38,101 bases of DNA from Gammaproteobacteria bacterium (GTDB taxonomy: Bacteria; Pseudomonadota; Gammaproteobacteria; Chromatiales; Chromatiaceae). The stretch spans positions 1 through 38,101 of the forward strand of contig JAGRGU010000086.1 in the NCBI GenBank assembly GCA_020445335.1, in the 5' to 3' direction. The position numbers and the translations under genes were made by a program. The notes beneath the pieces were generated by a model. The model made no database searches, had not been told where the DNA came from, and saw nothing but the letters and a program-made list of their open reading frames with translations. This document shows, piece after piece, positions 7,709 to 15,532 of the stretch (position 1 is its first letter; each line of letters opens with the position of its first letter).

Positions 7709-9121
7709 ATGAGCAGGCAGTCCATGGGTGTGATCGGTCTCGGGGTGATGGGCAGCAATCTGGCGCTGAATATGGCCGACAAGGGCGTTGCCGTCGTTGC
7801 CTATGATCCCTGGGAGCGCGCGCGCGAGCGCTTCCGCGCGAGCCTCGCCGACGGGGCGGCCGGGTTGATCGGCGTGGTCGACAGCGTGGAGTCGCTGGTC
7901 GCCGGGCTTGCCGCGCCGCGCACGCTGCTGATCATGGTCAAAGCGGGAGAGCCGGTGGACGCGGTGATCGCGGCGCTGCGTCCGCTGCTGCAGCCGGGCG
8001 ACGTGGTGATAGATGGCGGCAACTCGCACTATCGCCACACCATCGGGCGCGAACAGGCGCTGCAGGCGGAGGGGATCCACTTCATCGGTCTCGGTGTCTC
8101 CGGCGGTGAAGCGGGGGCGCGCAACGGTCCCTCGATGATGGCCGGAGGTGCGCCGGAGGCCTATCGCAAGGCGCAGCCGATCCTGGAGGCGATCGCCGCG
8201 CGCCATGACGGCCAGCCCTGTTGCGCACTGGTCGGCAGCGATGGCGCCGGGCACTTCGTCAAGATGATCCACAACGGTATCGAGTACGGCGTGATGCAGT
8301 CCGTTGCCGAGAGCTACGTGCTGCTGCGTGATCTCTGCGGGCTGGATCACGCCGCGCTGGCGGCGGTTTTTCAGCGCTGGAACGAGGGCGAGCTCGCCTC
8401 ATACCTGATCGAGATCACCGCCGATATTCTACGCAAGCGGGATGAGTTCTCCGGTGCGCCGTTGATCGAACTGATTCTGGACCGGGCGGCGCAGAAGGGC
8501 ACCGGACGCTGGAGCTCCGAGGCGGCGCTGGAGCTGGGCGTGCCGACGCCGACCATTACGGGGGCCGTATTCGCGCGCATGCTGGCGGCGCTCAAGGAGG
8601 AGCGGATCGAAGCCGCCGCGGTGCTGCCGAAGCGGCAGACCCAACCTAGCGGCGAGGAGCCGTCGGAGATGATCGAATCGATCCGCCAGGCGCTGACCGG
8701 AGCGGTTGTGGTGACCTATGCACAGGGGCTGGCGACGATCGCGGCGGCGAGCCGGGAGCACGGTTGGGGTATGGATATCGGTGGCGTCGCGGCGATCTGG
8801 CGCGCCGGCTGCATCATCCGCGCGCGCATGCTGGAGGATGTGATGCACGCCTACCGCTACGATGATGAGCTTAAGAACCTGCTCTGCGCGCCGGCCTTCG
8901 CCGGGCTACTGATGCAGGCCAGCGGCCACTGGCGACGGGTGGTGGCGATCGCGGTGCAGCATGCCATCCCGGTCCCGGGACTCTCTTCCGCGCTCGGCTA
9001 TTTCGACGCTTACCGCACACCGCGGCTGTGGGCCAATATGATCCAGGCGCAGCGCGACTATTTCGGCGCCCACGGCTATGAACGCATCGATCGTCCCGGC
9101 GAATTCCATAGCGAATGGTGA
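7709..9121 (+). CDS. gnd: 6-phosphogluconate dehydrogenase (decarboxylating)
   Basis: This 470-residue cytoplasmic enzyme of the oxidative pentose phosphate pathway converts 6-phosphogluconate to ribulose 5-phosphate and CO2 with reduction of NAD(P). Landmarks are the nucleotide-binding GLGVMG (10-15), DGGNSHY, LGVSGGEAGARNGPSMM, the catalytic GAGHFVKMIHNGIEYG with Lys and Asn, and the C-terminal tail ending FHSEW. Length matches the long dimeric form. The ATG at 7709 follows GTGGAG closely; an in-frame GTG at 7700 adds only three residues. After the second beta strand the sequence is AYDPWERAR rather than the NRT typical of NADP enzymes, so NAD use is possible. It stands alone, with a decayed kinase downstream on the other strand. 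Confidence 0.95.
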   Translation: MSRQSMGVIGLGVMGSNLALNMADKGVAVVAYDPWERARERFRASLADGAAGLIGVVDSVESLVAGLAAPRTLLIMVKAGEPVDAVIAALRPLLQPGDVVIDGGNSHYRHTIGREQALQAEGIHFIGLGVSGGEAGARNGPSMMAGGAPEAYRKAQPILEAIAARHDGQPCCALVGSDGAGHFVKMIHNGIEYGVMQSVAESYVLLRDLCGLDHAALAAVFQRWNEGELASYLIEITADILRKRDEFSGAPLIELILDRAAQKGTGRWSSEAALELGVPTPTITGAVFARMLAALKEERIEAAAVLPKRQTQPSGEEPSEMIESIRQALTGAVVVTYAQGLATIAAASREHGWGMDIGGVAAIWRAGCIIRARMLEDVMHAYRYDDELKNLLCAPAFAGLLMQASGHWRRVVAIAVQHAIPVPGLSSALGYFDAYRTPRLWANMIQAQRDYFGAHGYERIDRPGEFHSEW

Positions 9122-9187
9122 GCATGCGTCAAACAGAGTTCCGGGACCCGGCTTGGCCCGACGATAGCGCCGCCGGTTCGGCGACGA

Positions 9188-9455
9188 CTACCCGGCGAGC
9201 AGTTCGCGTATGCGCCACGCCAGCCCGCGGTAAGCGCAGGGTTTGCTCAGCACCTCGGCGTGACTGCGCGAAGCGCCGCTCGACCGCCACCTCTGGGGTC
9301 AACGAGCGGCGCAGCAGGGTCTCCAGGCCGGCGACCAATTGATTGATACCGGTAAGCGCGACCCGGGCGGGCTTACCGCGCTAAAAGTCCAGTAGCTGTT
9401 CGGTCAGATTGACACCGCTTTCGGTGGCACCGTCGGCATCGGCGGAACAGGGCGT
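9188..9455 (-). pseudogene. Remnant of a hybrid histidine kinase (HisKA/HATPase start joined to receiver end)
   Basis: The 467-base gap 9122-9588 holds minus-strand fragments of a sensor kinase. Reading from about 9455 down, GVNLTEQLLDF, a TAG (plus-strand CTA at 9381-9383), then RGKPAR, INQLVAGLETLLRRSL and VAVERRFA follow the helix 2 to HATPase-start pattern of PAS-type hybrid kinases. The stop stands where these kinases usually have Ser in LLAFSR, so a TCG-to-TAG change is likely. In the next frame, EVLSKPCAYRGLAWRI and RELLAG with a TAG (9188-9190) match the last strand and helix of a CheY-like receiver domain. The ATPase domain and most of the receiver are deleted and the junction is frameshifted. 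The rest of the gap (9122-9187, 9456-9588) shows nothing identifiable except the rlmKL upstream region. Not functional. Confidence 0.72.
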
Positions 9456-9588
9456 CGGCGCCGTTATCCGCAGCCCGGCGCTGCGCGGGCCGTCTGCCGG
9501 GAGCGGGTTTACCCGTCTGCCGGCTTTGGTTAGCATCTCTGCCGCGTTTCAAGCCTCGCGGCCCCAGGTCAGGTACCCGGTATCCCCC

Positions 9589-11745
9589 ATGCAAAACTAC
9601 ATCGCCACCGCGCCGAAACATATGGAACAGCTGCTCGTCGAGGAGCTGCGCGCGCTGGGCGCTGAGGAGGTGGCCGAGACGCGCGCCGGCGCCCGCTTCA
9701 AGGGGACGCTGGCGACCGCCTACCGGGTCTGCCTCTGGTCGCGGATCGCCAATCGGGTGCTGCTGCCGCTGGCGAGCTTCGCTGCCGACAGCGCGGAGGC
9801 GCTCTACGCGGGTGTGCAGCAGATCGACTGGCAGAACCATTTCGATCTGGAGCGGACTTTCGCCGTCGACTTCAACACCTCTGCGTCGCGCATCGACCAC
9901 TCGCAGTTCGGCGCGTTGAAGGTCAAGGACGCGGTCGTCGATCAGTTCCGCCAACGCCAGGGGGCGCGCCCTTCGGTCGATACCCAGGCCCCGGACATAC
10001 GCATCAACCTCTACCTACTGCGCGACCGGGCGACACTGAGCCTGGATCTGGCCGGAGAGTCGCTGCACCGGCGTGGATATCGCAGCGAGGGGATGGGCGC
10101 GCCGTTGAAGGAGAATCTGGCTGCCGCGATCCTGTTGCGCGCCGCCTGGCCGGAGATCGCGGCCGGGGGCGGCGGGCTGATCGACCCGATGTGCGGCTCG
10201 GGTACCCTGCCGATAGAGGCGGCGCTGATCGCGGCCGACATCGCACCGGGTCTGTTGCGCGAGCGCTGGGGATTCCACGCCTGGAAGCGGCACGACGACA
10301 TGCTCTGGCGTCACCTGCGGCACGAAGCCGAAGCACGGCGTGCGCGCGGCCTCGAACATATGCCGGCGATCCTCGGTCTGGACGCCAACATGCGCGCGGT
10401 GCGCAGCGCCCGCGACAATCTCTTGCGCGCCGGTCTCGAGGGCAGGGTGCGCTTCGAATGCACCGAACTCGGCAAGGCGAGAGCGGGCGCGGGCGCTGCG
10501 CCCGGACTGGTGGTCGCCAATCCCCCCTACGGTGAACGCCTGGGCCGCGACAGCGATCTCGCGGCACTCTATCGCCAGCTCGGCGATACACTCAAACGCG
10601 GCTTCGACGGTTGGCAGGCAGCGGTCATCACCGGCAACCCCGAACTCGGCAAGCGCATGGGGCTGCGGGCGAAAAAGATCCACCCGTTCTACAACGGTGC
10701 GCTCGAGTGCAAACTGCTGCGTTTCGATATCGAGTCGCGCTGGTTCGTCAGCGAGCGGCCCTTCCCGGCACCGCTGCCGGCAGCGCAGCGTGGAGACGGC
10801 GCCGCCGCGTTCGCCAACAGGCTGCAGAAGAACCGCAAGCACCTCGCGCGCTGGCTGCAGCGCGAGGGGATCAGCTGCTATCGTCTCTACGATGCCGACC
10901 TGCCGGAGTACGCACTGGCGGTCGATCTCTACCAGGGCGAACAGCGCTGGGTGCACGTGCAGGAGTATCAGGCGCCGCAGAGCGTGGATGCGCGCAAGGC
11001 GAGGCTGCGGTTGCGCGAGGCGCTGGGGGTGATTCTGGAGCAGCTTGAGATCGGCGAGGATCAGCTCTTCTTCAAGGTGCGGAAGCAGCAGAAAGGGAAG
11101 GCGCAGTACCAGAAGCAGGCGCTCAGCGGGCGCTTCCATGAAGTGACGGAGTACGGCTGCAGGCTGCTGGTCAATTTCGAGCAGTATCTGGATACCGGGC
11201 TGTTTCTCGATCACCGGCCGACCCGCCGTCTGCTGGCGCGGCTGGCAGCGGGACGACGCTTTCTCAACCTGTTCGGCTATACCGGAACCGCCAGCGTCCA
11301 TGCCGCCGCCGGCGGCGCGCACAGTACCACCACCGTGGATATGTCCAACACCTATCTGCAGTGGGCCGGACGCAACATGGCGCTGAACGGCTTCGCGGGC
11401 GAGCGGCACAGGATGGTGCGGGCGGACTGCCTCGAATGGCTCAAGGCTCAGCGCGACGGTGAACGCTACGAGCTGATCTTTCTCGATCCGCCGAGTTTTT
11501 CCACCTCAAAGAACATGCAGCGCACGCTCGACCTGCAACGTGATCATGTCGATCTGATCCGCGCCACGGCGAGGCTGCTGGCGCCGCATGGCATACTGAT
11601 ATTCAGCAACAATCTGCGCCGTTTCCGCATGGATGGCGAAGCGCTTGACGGCCTGCGGATCGAAAACATCAGCGCGCAGCTGCTGGACAGGGATATCCAG
11701 CGCAACCCGCGGATCCACAACTGCTGGCGCATCACGCGGGATTGA
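9589..11745 (+). CDS. rlmL: 23S rRNA (guanine) methyltransferase RlmKL, fused
   Basis: This 718-residue bifunctional enzyme is expected to make m2G2445 (N-terminal RlmL half) and m7G2069 (C-terminal RlmK half) of 23S rRNA. It has an N-terminal THUMP region (about 45-155), first Rossmann methyltransferase with DPMCGSGT (199-206) and catalytic NPPYGERLG (about 309), then a second methyltransferase with LNLFGYTGTASVHAA (about 560), STTTVDMS and DPPSFS (about 633). Length and order match the E. coli fusion (702 residues). The start MQNYIATAPKHME fits the family; the frame is open upstream to 9409 but that part is not family-like. Shine-Dalgarno is weak. Its last 14 bases overlap the convergent tetR-family gene. 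Confidence 0.95.
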   Translation: MQNYIATAPKHMEQLLVEELRALGAEEVAETRAGARFKGTLATAYRVCLWSRIANRVLLPLASFAADSAEALYAGVQQIDWQNHFDLERTFAVDFNTSASRIDHSQFGALKVKDAVVDQFRQRQGARPSVDTQAPDIRINLYLLRDRATLSLDLAGESLHRRGYRSEGMGAPLKENLAAAILLRAAWPEIAAGGGGLIDPMCGSGTLPIEAALIAADIAPGLLRERWGFHAWKRHDDMLWRHLRHEAEARRARGLEHMPAILGLDANMRAVRSARDNLLRAGLEGRVRFECTELGKARAGAGAAPGLVVANPPYGERLGRDSDLAALYRQLGDTLKRGFDGWQAAVITGNPELGKRMGLRAKKIHPFYNGALECKLLRFDIESRWFVSERPFPAPLPAAQRGDGAAAFANRLQKNRKHLARWLQREGISCYRLYDADLPEYALAVDLYQGEQRWVHVQEYQAPQSVDARKARLRLREALGVILEQLEIGEDQLFFKVRKQQKGKAQYQKQALSGRFHEVTEYGCRLLVNFEQYLDTGLFLDHRPTRRLLARLAAGRRFLNLFGYTGTASVHAAAGGAHSTTTVDMSNTYLQWAGRNMALNGFAGERHRMVRADCLEWLKAQRDGERYELIFLDPPSFSTSKNMQRTLDLQRDHVDLIRATARLLAPHGILIFSNNLRRFRMDGEALDGLRIENISAQLLDRDIQRNPRIHNCWRITRD

Positions 11746-12481
11746 GTGCCGGCCTGCCCGGCTCCCCGTTTTCGCTTCGGTCGGCGCCGATATAGCGGCA
11801 GGCGTGGTCGGGTTTCAGCACGAACCGGAGAATCATCTCCTTGGTGTGGGCGACCAGCCGCTCCTGTCCCTCCGCCGAACCCAGGCTGTCGCCGAACACC
11901 ATGCTGAACGAGGCCCGGTTGGAGACGTTGAAGAAGCTCAGAGCGCTGATATACCAGTGCAGTTCCAGTGCCGTGAACCCCTCCCTGAAGTACCCCTCCT
12001 GCAATCCCCGTTCGTAGATCTTCTTGACCCGGTTGATCGCGGGCGCGTTCACCTCTTTGATGGTTTCGGACTGCGCCAGGTATTTTCCGTTATGAACATT
12101 CTCGATCATGATCAGGCGGATGAAGTCCGGGTGCTGGCTATGATGCCTGAAGGTGAACTCCACCAGTGTCTCCAGAGCCGGAATGGGCATCAGGTGGTCC
12201 AGCTTCAAATCCTGCTCGCCGCTGCGGACCGACTCATAGGCGCACTCCAGGACCGCCCGGTAGAGCCCCTCCTTGTCGCCAAAATAGTAATAGATCATGC
12301 GCTTCGAGGTTTTGCACTTCTCCGCAATGACGTTGATCCGGCTGCCAGACAAACCGTAGGTGGCGATCTCCCCGGTGGCGACCTTGAGAATGTCCGCCTT
12401 GACCGATGCCGGGTCCTGTTTCCAGCCCTGTCGCGCCGTCGATCTGGCTGGTGTCGTGCTCTCTGGTTCTGCTTTGGGCAT
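11732..12481 (-). CDS. TetR/AcrR family transcriptional regulator of the adjacent catabolic cluster
   Basis: This 249-residue DNA-binding repressor has a hydrophilic N-terminal arm of ~30 residues, the TetR helix-turn-helix (ILKVATGEIATYGLSGSRI, then IAEKCKTSKRMIYYYFGDKE), and an all-helical ligand/dimer domain. The ATG at 12481 is chosen, with GGAG about ten bases upstream; the frame opens 16 codons earlier but those lie over promoter and operator sequence. It is transcribed away from the TRAP-led cluster. Two near-palindromic repeats in the shared intergenic region (12530-12579) are its probable operators, so it likely represses the cluster and itself until a substrate or CoA-ester ligand binds. 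The ligand is not deducible. Its 3' end overlaps rlmKL by 14 bases tail to tail. Confidence 0.88.
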   Translation of the reverse strand: MPKAEPESTTPARSTARQGWKQDPASVKADILKVATGEIATYGLSGSRINVIAEKCKTSKRMIYYYFGDKEGLYRAVLECAYESVRSGEQDLKLDHLMPIPALETLVEFTFRHHSQHPDFIRLIMIENVHNGKYLAQSETIKEVNAPAINRVKKIYERGLQEGYFREGFTALELHWYISALSFFNVSNRASFSMVFGDSLGSAEGQERLVAHTKEMILRFVLKPDHACRYIGADRSENGEPGRPALNPA

Positions 12482-12520
12482 GGCTAGCGCTCTCCGAAAA
12501 CGGCAACGGATCAAAAAAAT

Positions 12521-12549
12521 TTGACACATTTAACCAACTGGTACATTAT
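12521..12549 (+). promoter_or_regulatory. Sigma70-type promoter for the TRAP-led cluster
   Basis: A consensus TTGACA at 12521-12526 is followed after 17 bases by CATTAT at 12544-12549 (four of six to TATAAT). The region is clearly AT-rich compared with its surroundings. The first operator repeat occupies the spacer. Transcription would start near 12556, about 85 bases before the dctP start. Confidence 0.6.
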
Positions 12550-12556
12550 TTGGCAA
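12528..12556 (-). promoter_or_regulatory. Overlapping divergent promoter for the TetR gene
   Basis: On the minus strand TTGCCA (plus 12551-12556) and TTAAAT (plus 12528-12533) are separated by exactly 17 bases. The same operator repeat sits in its spacer, so one bound repressor could shut off both directions. Confidence 0.4.
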
Positions 12557-12579
12557 GCAATTAACCAGTTGGTACATTA
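12530..12579. promoter_or_regulatory. Paired TetR-type operators
   Basis: TTAACCAACTGGTACATTA (12530-12548) and TTAACCAGTTGGTACATTA (12561-12579) differ at two bases. Their cores ACCAACTGGT and ACCAGTTGGT are exact reverse complements of each other and each is nearly palindromic, as expected for a dimeric repressor site. Start-to-start distance is 31 bases, about three helical turns, placing both on one face of the DNA. Position over the promoter spacer and the start region suits repression. Confidence 0.7.
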
Positions 12580-12640
12580 CAGGGGTTGGTCTGGTCGTAA
12601 GAAGAGCACTTTCAGTCATATTCACACCGGGAGATAGAGA

Positions 12641-13648
12641 ATGAAAAAAATCATTGCAGCTTTGGGATTGGTATCCGCGGTTGCCCTGTCTGCATCCGCA
12701 GTCAGCGCCGCGCCAACGATCAAGCTGGGCCATGTGGACGGCGCCGAATGGCAGACCTCCAAAAAAGGCGCGGCCGGTATCATCTTCAAGAACATCGTCG
12801 AAGGCGAAACGGGGATCAAGGTTGAGCTCTTTCCCGCCAAGGCACTGGGTAACGAAGGTGAGCTGATCCAGCAGGCCCAGGAAGGCACCACCCATATGGC
12901 CATAGTGTCCGGCGCGATGGCAAAGCTGTGCAAAGCGGCGGATGTGTTGAATATCCCCTATACCTTCTCTTCCCCGACCATCGCCTGGGATGTGCTGGAT
13001 GGCCGCTTCGGCAGTGAACTGGCTGAACACTGCCTGAAGCAAACGGGTTTGAGAACGTTGGCCTACGGCGAGACCGGATTCCGCAACTTCACCAACAATG
13101 TGCGTGAAATTCGTTCGCCGGCTGATATGAAGGGCCTCAAGTTCCGCGTGCAGCCGATTCCGCTCTACGTCGAGATGGTCAAGGGGTTGGGCGGTGAGCC
13201 GACGCCGATCGCATGGTCGGAACTGCCCAATGCGTTGACCACCGGTGTGGTCGATGGCCAGGAGAACCCGGTCGGCACCATCTACAACAACAACCTCCAC
13301 AAGCTGCAGAAATACATGGTACTGGATGGCCACGTCTACGCCGCTGACTTCATCGTCATCAACGACGACTTCTTCCAGTCGCTCTCCGAAAACGAGCAGG
13401 CGATCGTCAGCAAAGCGGCGCGCATCGCCGGCACCATGGGACGTGCCATTCAACAGTTCAATACCGCGGAAGGGGTGACCAAAGTCGTCGCTGAGGGAAT
13501 GAAGGTTCACTCGCCGACCGCCGCCGAGATGGCGCAGTTCAAAAAGCTGGCGCAGCCGGCGGTGAAGAGATGGCTGGCCGAGGAGTTGGGCAGCGATGCC
13601 GGCTGGATCCAGAAACTGGATGCGGCGGTTGCCGAGGCCTCCCGCTAA
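12641..13648 (+). CDS. dctP: TRAP transporter solute-binding protein, DctP family
   Basis: This 335-residue periplasmic binding protein captures an organic acid for the TRAP permease. A Sec signal peptide covers about residues 1-23 (MKKIIAALGLVSAVALSASA). Family hallmarks are the mid-protein Arg in LKFRVQPIPLYVEM, expected to pair with the substrate carboxylate, then GGEPTPIAWSELPNAL and GVVDGQENP. The start follows GGGAGATAGAGA. It is the first gene of the cluster behind the TetR-operated promoter. TRAP binding proteins take many carboxylates, sulfonates and sugar acids. The neighbouring shikimate/quinate-type enzymes suggest a hydroaromatic acid, but this is context, not sequence, evidence. 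Confidence 0.92.
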   Translation: MKKIIAALGLVSAVALSASAVSAAPTIKLGHVDGAEWQTSKKGAAGIIFKNIVEGETGIKVELFPAKALGNEGELIQQAQEGTTHMAIVSGAMAKLCKAADVLNIPYTFSSPTIAWDVLDGRFGSELAEHCLKQTGLRTLAYGETGFRNFTNNVREIRSPADMKGLKFRVQPIPLYVEMVKGLGGEPTPIAWSELPNALTTGVVDGQENPVGTIYNNNLHKLQKYMVLDGHVYAADFIVINDDFFQSLSENEQAIVSKAARIAGTMGRAIQQFNTAEGVTKVVAEGMKVHSPTAAEMAQFKKLAQPAVKRWLAEELGSDAGWIQKLDAAVAEASR

Positions 13649-13682
13649 TCAATCCACGATGGGATTCGGACAGGGCGCCGCC

Positions 13683-14240
13683 ATGAACAGCACTCTGGAG
13701 AGAGTTACCCGTCTCTTTGCCCGATTGTTCGCAACCGGGGCGGGGTTGTCGATGCTCGGGGTTTTTCTGATCATCCTGGTCAACTCCACGCGCCGCTACA
13801 CGATCGGCAAGTCGCTCGAGTGGGGCGAAGAGCTTCCGGTGTTCCTGGCGATCTACGGAATCATGTTCGGCATGGCGTGGGCGTACATGCAGGATCGGCA
13901 TGTACGCTTCACGCTGCTGGTCGATTTCATCCCCGAGTCCCTCGCCAACAGACTCTACCTGCTGGTCGACGCCGTCATGGTCGGTATCGGTGGAGTGCTT
14001 GCCTACTCCGGCTACCTGTTTGCCGAACGGCGTGGCGGCATCGATGCTTCCGGTCTGATCAACAGCGCCAAGGCGCTGAAGCAGGCGACCGGGTGGGATG
14101 GCCTGATCGTGTTCGGCCAGATGTATCCGTACCAGCTGGCGATGGCCATCGGCGGCGGGATGCTGGCCATCGCGGCGCTGCTTCGGCTGCTCAACCGGCT
14201 CTCTGGCGAACACGGGGATGCGGGAGCGGGAACAGCGTAA
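13683..14240 (+). CDS. dctQ: TRAP transporter small permease, DctQ family
   Basis: This 185-residue inner-membrane protein has four predicted helices and is the small subunit paired with DctM. FLIILVNSTRRYTIGKSLEWGEELPVF carries the usual DctQ pattern (split here: N-x-x-x-R-Y, then S-x-x-W-x-E-E). The ATG at 13683 is favoured because the first helix follows it at a normal distance; an in-frame ATG at 13659 lacks a ribosome-binding site. It lies 34 bases after dctP, and its TAA overlaps the ATG of dctM by one base, so the two permease subunits should be made in step. Confidence 0.9.
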   Translation: MNSTLERVTRLFARLFATGAGLSMLGVFLIILVNSTRRYTIGKSLEWGEELPVFLAIYGIMFGMAWAYMQDRHVRFTLLVDFIPESLANRLYLLVDAVMVGIGGVLAYSGYLFAERRGGIDASGLINSAKALKQATGWDGLIVFGQMYPYQLAMAIGGGMLAIAALLRLLNRLSGEHGDAGAGTA

Positions 14241-15523
14241 TGGCTATCGCGATATTGCTCATCGGATTGGTCGTCGGTGTGCCGGTCGCGTTCGCGATAC
14301 TGGCTGCGCTGTTCTACTTCATGGCGGTTGGCGATTTTCCCTATCACCTCCGCCTGGTGGCCACGCAGATGTTCGGCGGTATCAACTCCTACCCGCTGTT
14401 GGCGATTCCGCTCTTCATCCTGGCCGGGGAGTTGATGAACGAATCCGGCATCACCAGCCGCATCATCGCCTTCGCCAGCGTATTGGTGGGGCGACTTCGC
14501 GCCGGTCTGGCCATGGTCAACATCTGGGCTTCGGTCATATTCGCCGGACTCTCCGGGTCGGCCGTGGCGGACACCTCGGCGATAGGGCGGGTCTTCATCC
14601 CGGAGATGGAGAAGCGGGGCTATCCGCGAGATTTCGCCGCTGCGATAACCGCCGCATCGTCCGTAATCGGACCGATCATCCCGCCGAGTATTCCGGTGAT
14701 CATCTATGCGTTGACCGTAACCGGCGTCTCCGTCCCCGCGCTCTTTCTCGCGGGTGTCGTCCCCGGAATACTGCTGGCGATTTTCCTCTCCGCCTACGTG
14801 ATGATTTTCGCCGGTCACTACGAACGGCGGCCCGACGCGGAAGGGTCGGAAGCGCACGTCTCCACCGGCAAGATTCTGGTGCAGGGGATCATTCCACTGC
14901 TGATGCCTGTTTTCGTGGTCGGCAGCATCCTGCTGGGGGTGGTCACGCCGACCGAGGCAGCCAGCTTCGCGGTCGCCTACGCCCTGGTTGTCGGCCTCTT
15001 CATTTTCCGCGAACTCAAATGGTCGCGCCTGCCGCTGATCTTCGCCGGCGCCATGCGCGACAGCGCCGTGATCCTGGTCGTGATCGGCGCGGTGGCCGCC
15101 GCCAACTGGCTGCTGAACTACAACCGCGTACCGAACATGATGACCGATTTCGCGCTGCAGTACATGACGGCCAAGTGGATGTTCCTGACCGTGGTCATCT
15201 TTCTGTTTCTGTTTATCGGGCTGTTTCTCGAAGGCATTGCGGCGATGCTGGTGCTGGTGCCGATCCTGCATCCGATAGCGGTCAGCCTGGGCGTCGACCC
15301 CACCCATTTCGGCATTCTGGTCATCTTCAATCTGATGATCGGCTTGATCACCCCACCGCTGGGTTTGTGTCTGTTCGTCGCGGACTCCATCGCCAACGTC
15401 GGACTGGGTCGTCTGATACGCCAGATACTGCCGCTGTTTCTGGTCGAAGTGCTGGTGCTGATCATCATCACCTTCATTCCCGAAACCGTTATTGGCCTGC
15501 CCAGACTGCTGGGTATGCAGTGA
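14240..15523 (+). CDS. dctM: TRAP transporter large permease, DctM family
   Basis: This 427-residue, very hydrophobic membrane protein of about 12 helices is the sodium-coupled transport subunit of the TRAP system. Typical features are the N-terminal ILLIGLVVGVPVAFAIL, FILAGELMNESGI, the glycine/serine-rich GLSGSAVADTSAIG, and IGPIIPPSIPVIIYA, together with VTPTEAASFAVAYAL in the second half. Length is normal. The start overlaps the dctQ stop. The downstream shikimate-dehydrogenase-like gene begins ten bases after its stop, indicating one operon from transporter to enzymes. Confidence 0.93.
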   Translation: MAIAILLIGLVVGVPVAFAILAALFYFMAVGDFPYHLRLVATQMFGGINSYPLLAIPLFILAGELMNESGITSRIIAFASVLVGRLRAGLAMVNIWASVIFAGLSGSAVADTSAIGRVFIPEMEKRGYPRDFAAAITAASSVIGPIIPPSIPVIIYALTVTGVSVPALFLAGVVPGILLAIFLSAYVMIFAGHYERRPDAEGSEAHVSTGKILVQGIIPLLMPVFVVGSILLGVVTPTEAASFAVAYALVVGLFIFRELKWSRLPLIFAGAMRDSAVILVVIGAVAAANWLLNYNRVPNMMTDFALQYMTAKWMFLTVVIFLFLFIGLFLEGIAAMLVLVPILHPIAVSLGVDPTHFGILVIFNLMIGLITPPLGLCLFVADSIANVGLGRLIRQILPLFLVEVLVLIIITFIPETVIGLPRLLGMQ

Positions 15524-15532
15524 GGTCCTGTG

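Noticed and set aside
10015..11409. 464-codon minus-strand frame within rlmKL
   Set aside because: Antisense shadow; no family resemblance and no ribosome-binding site, while rlmKL is complete.
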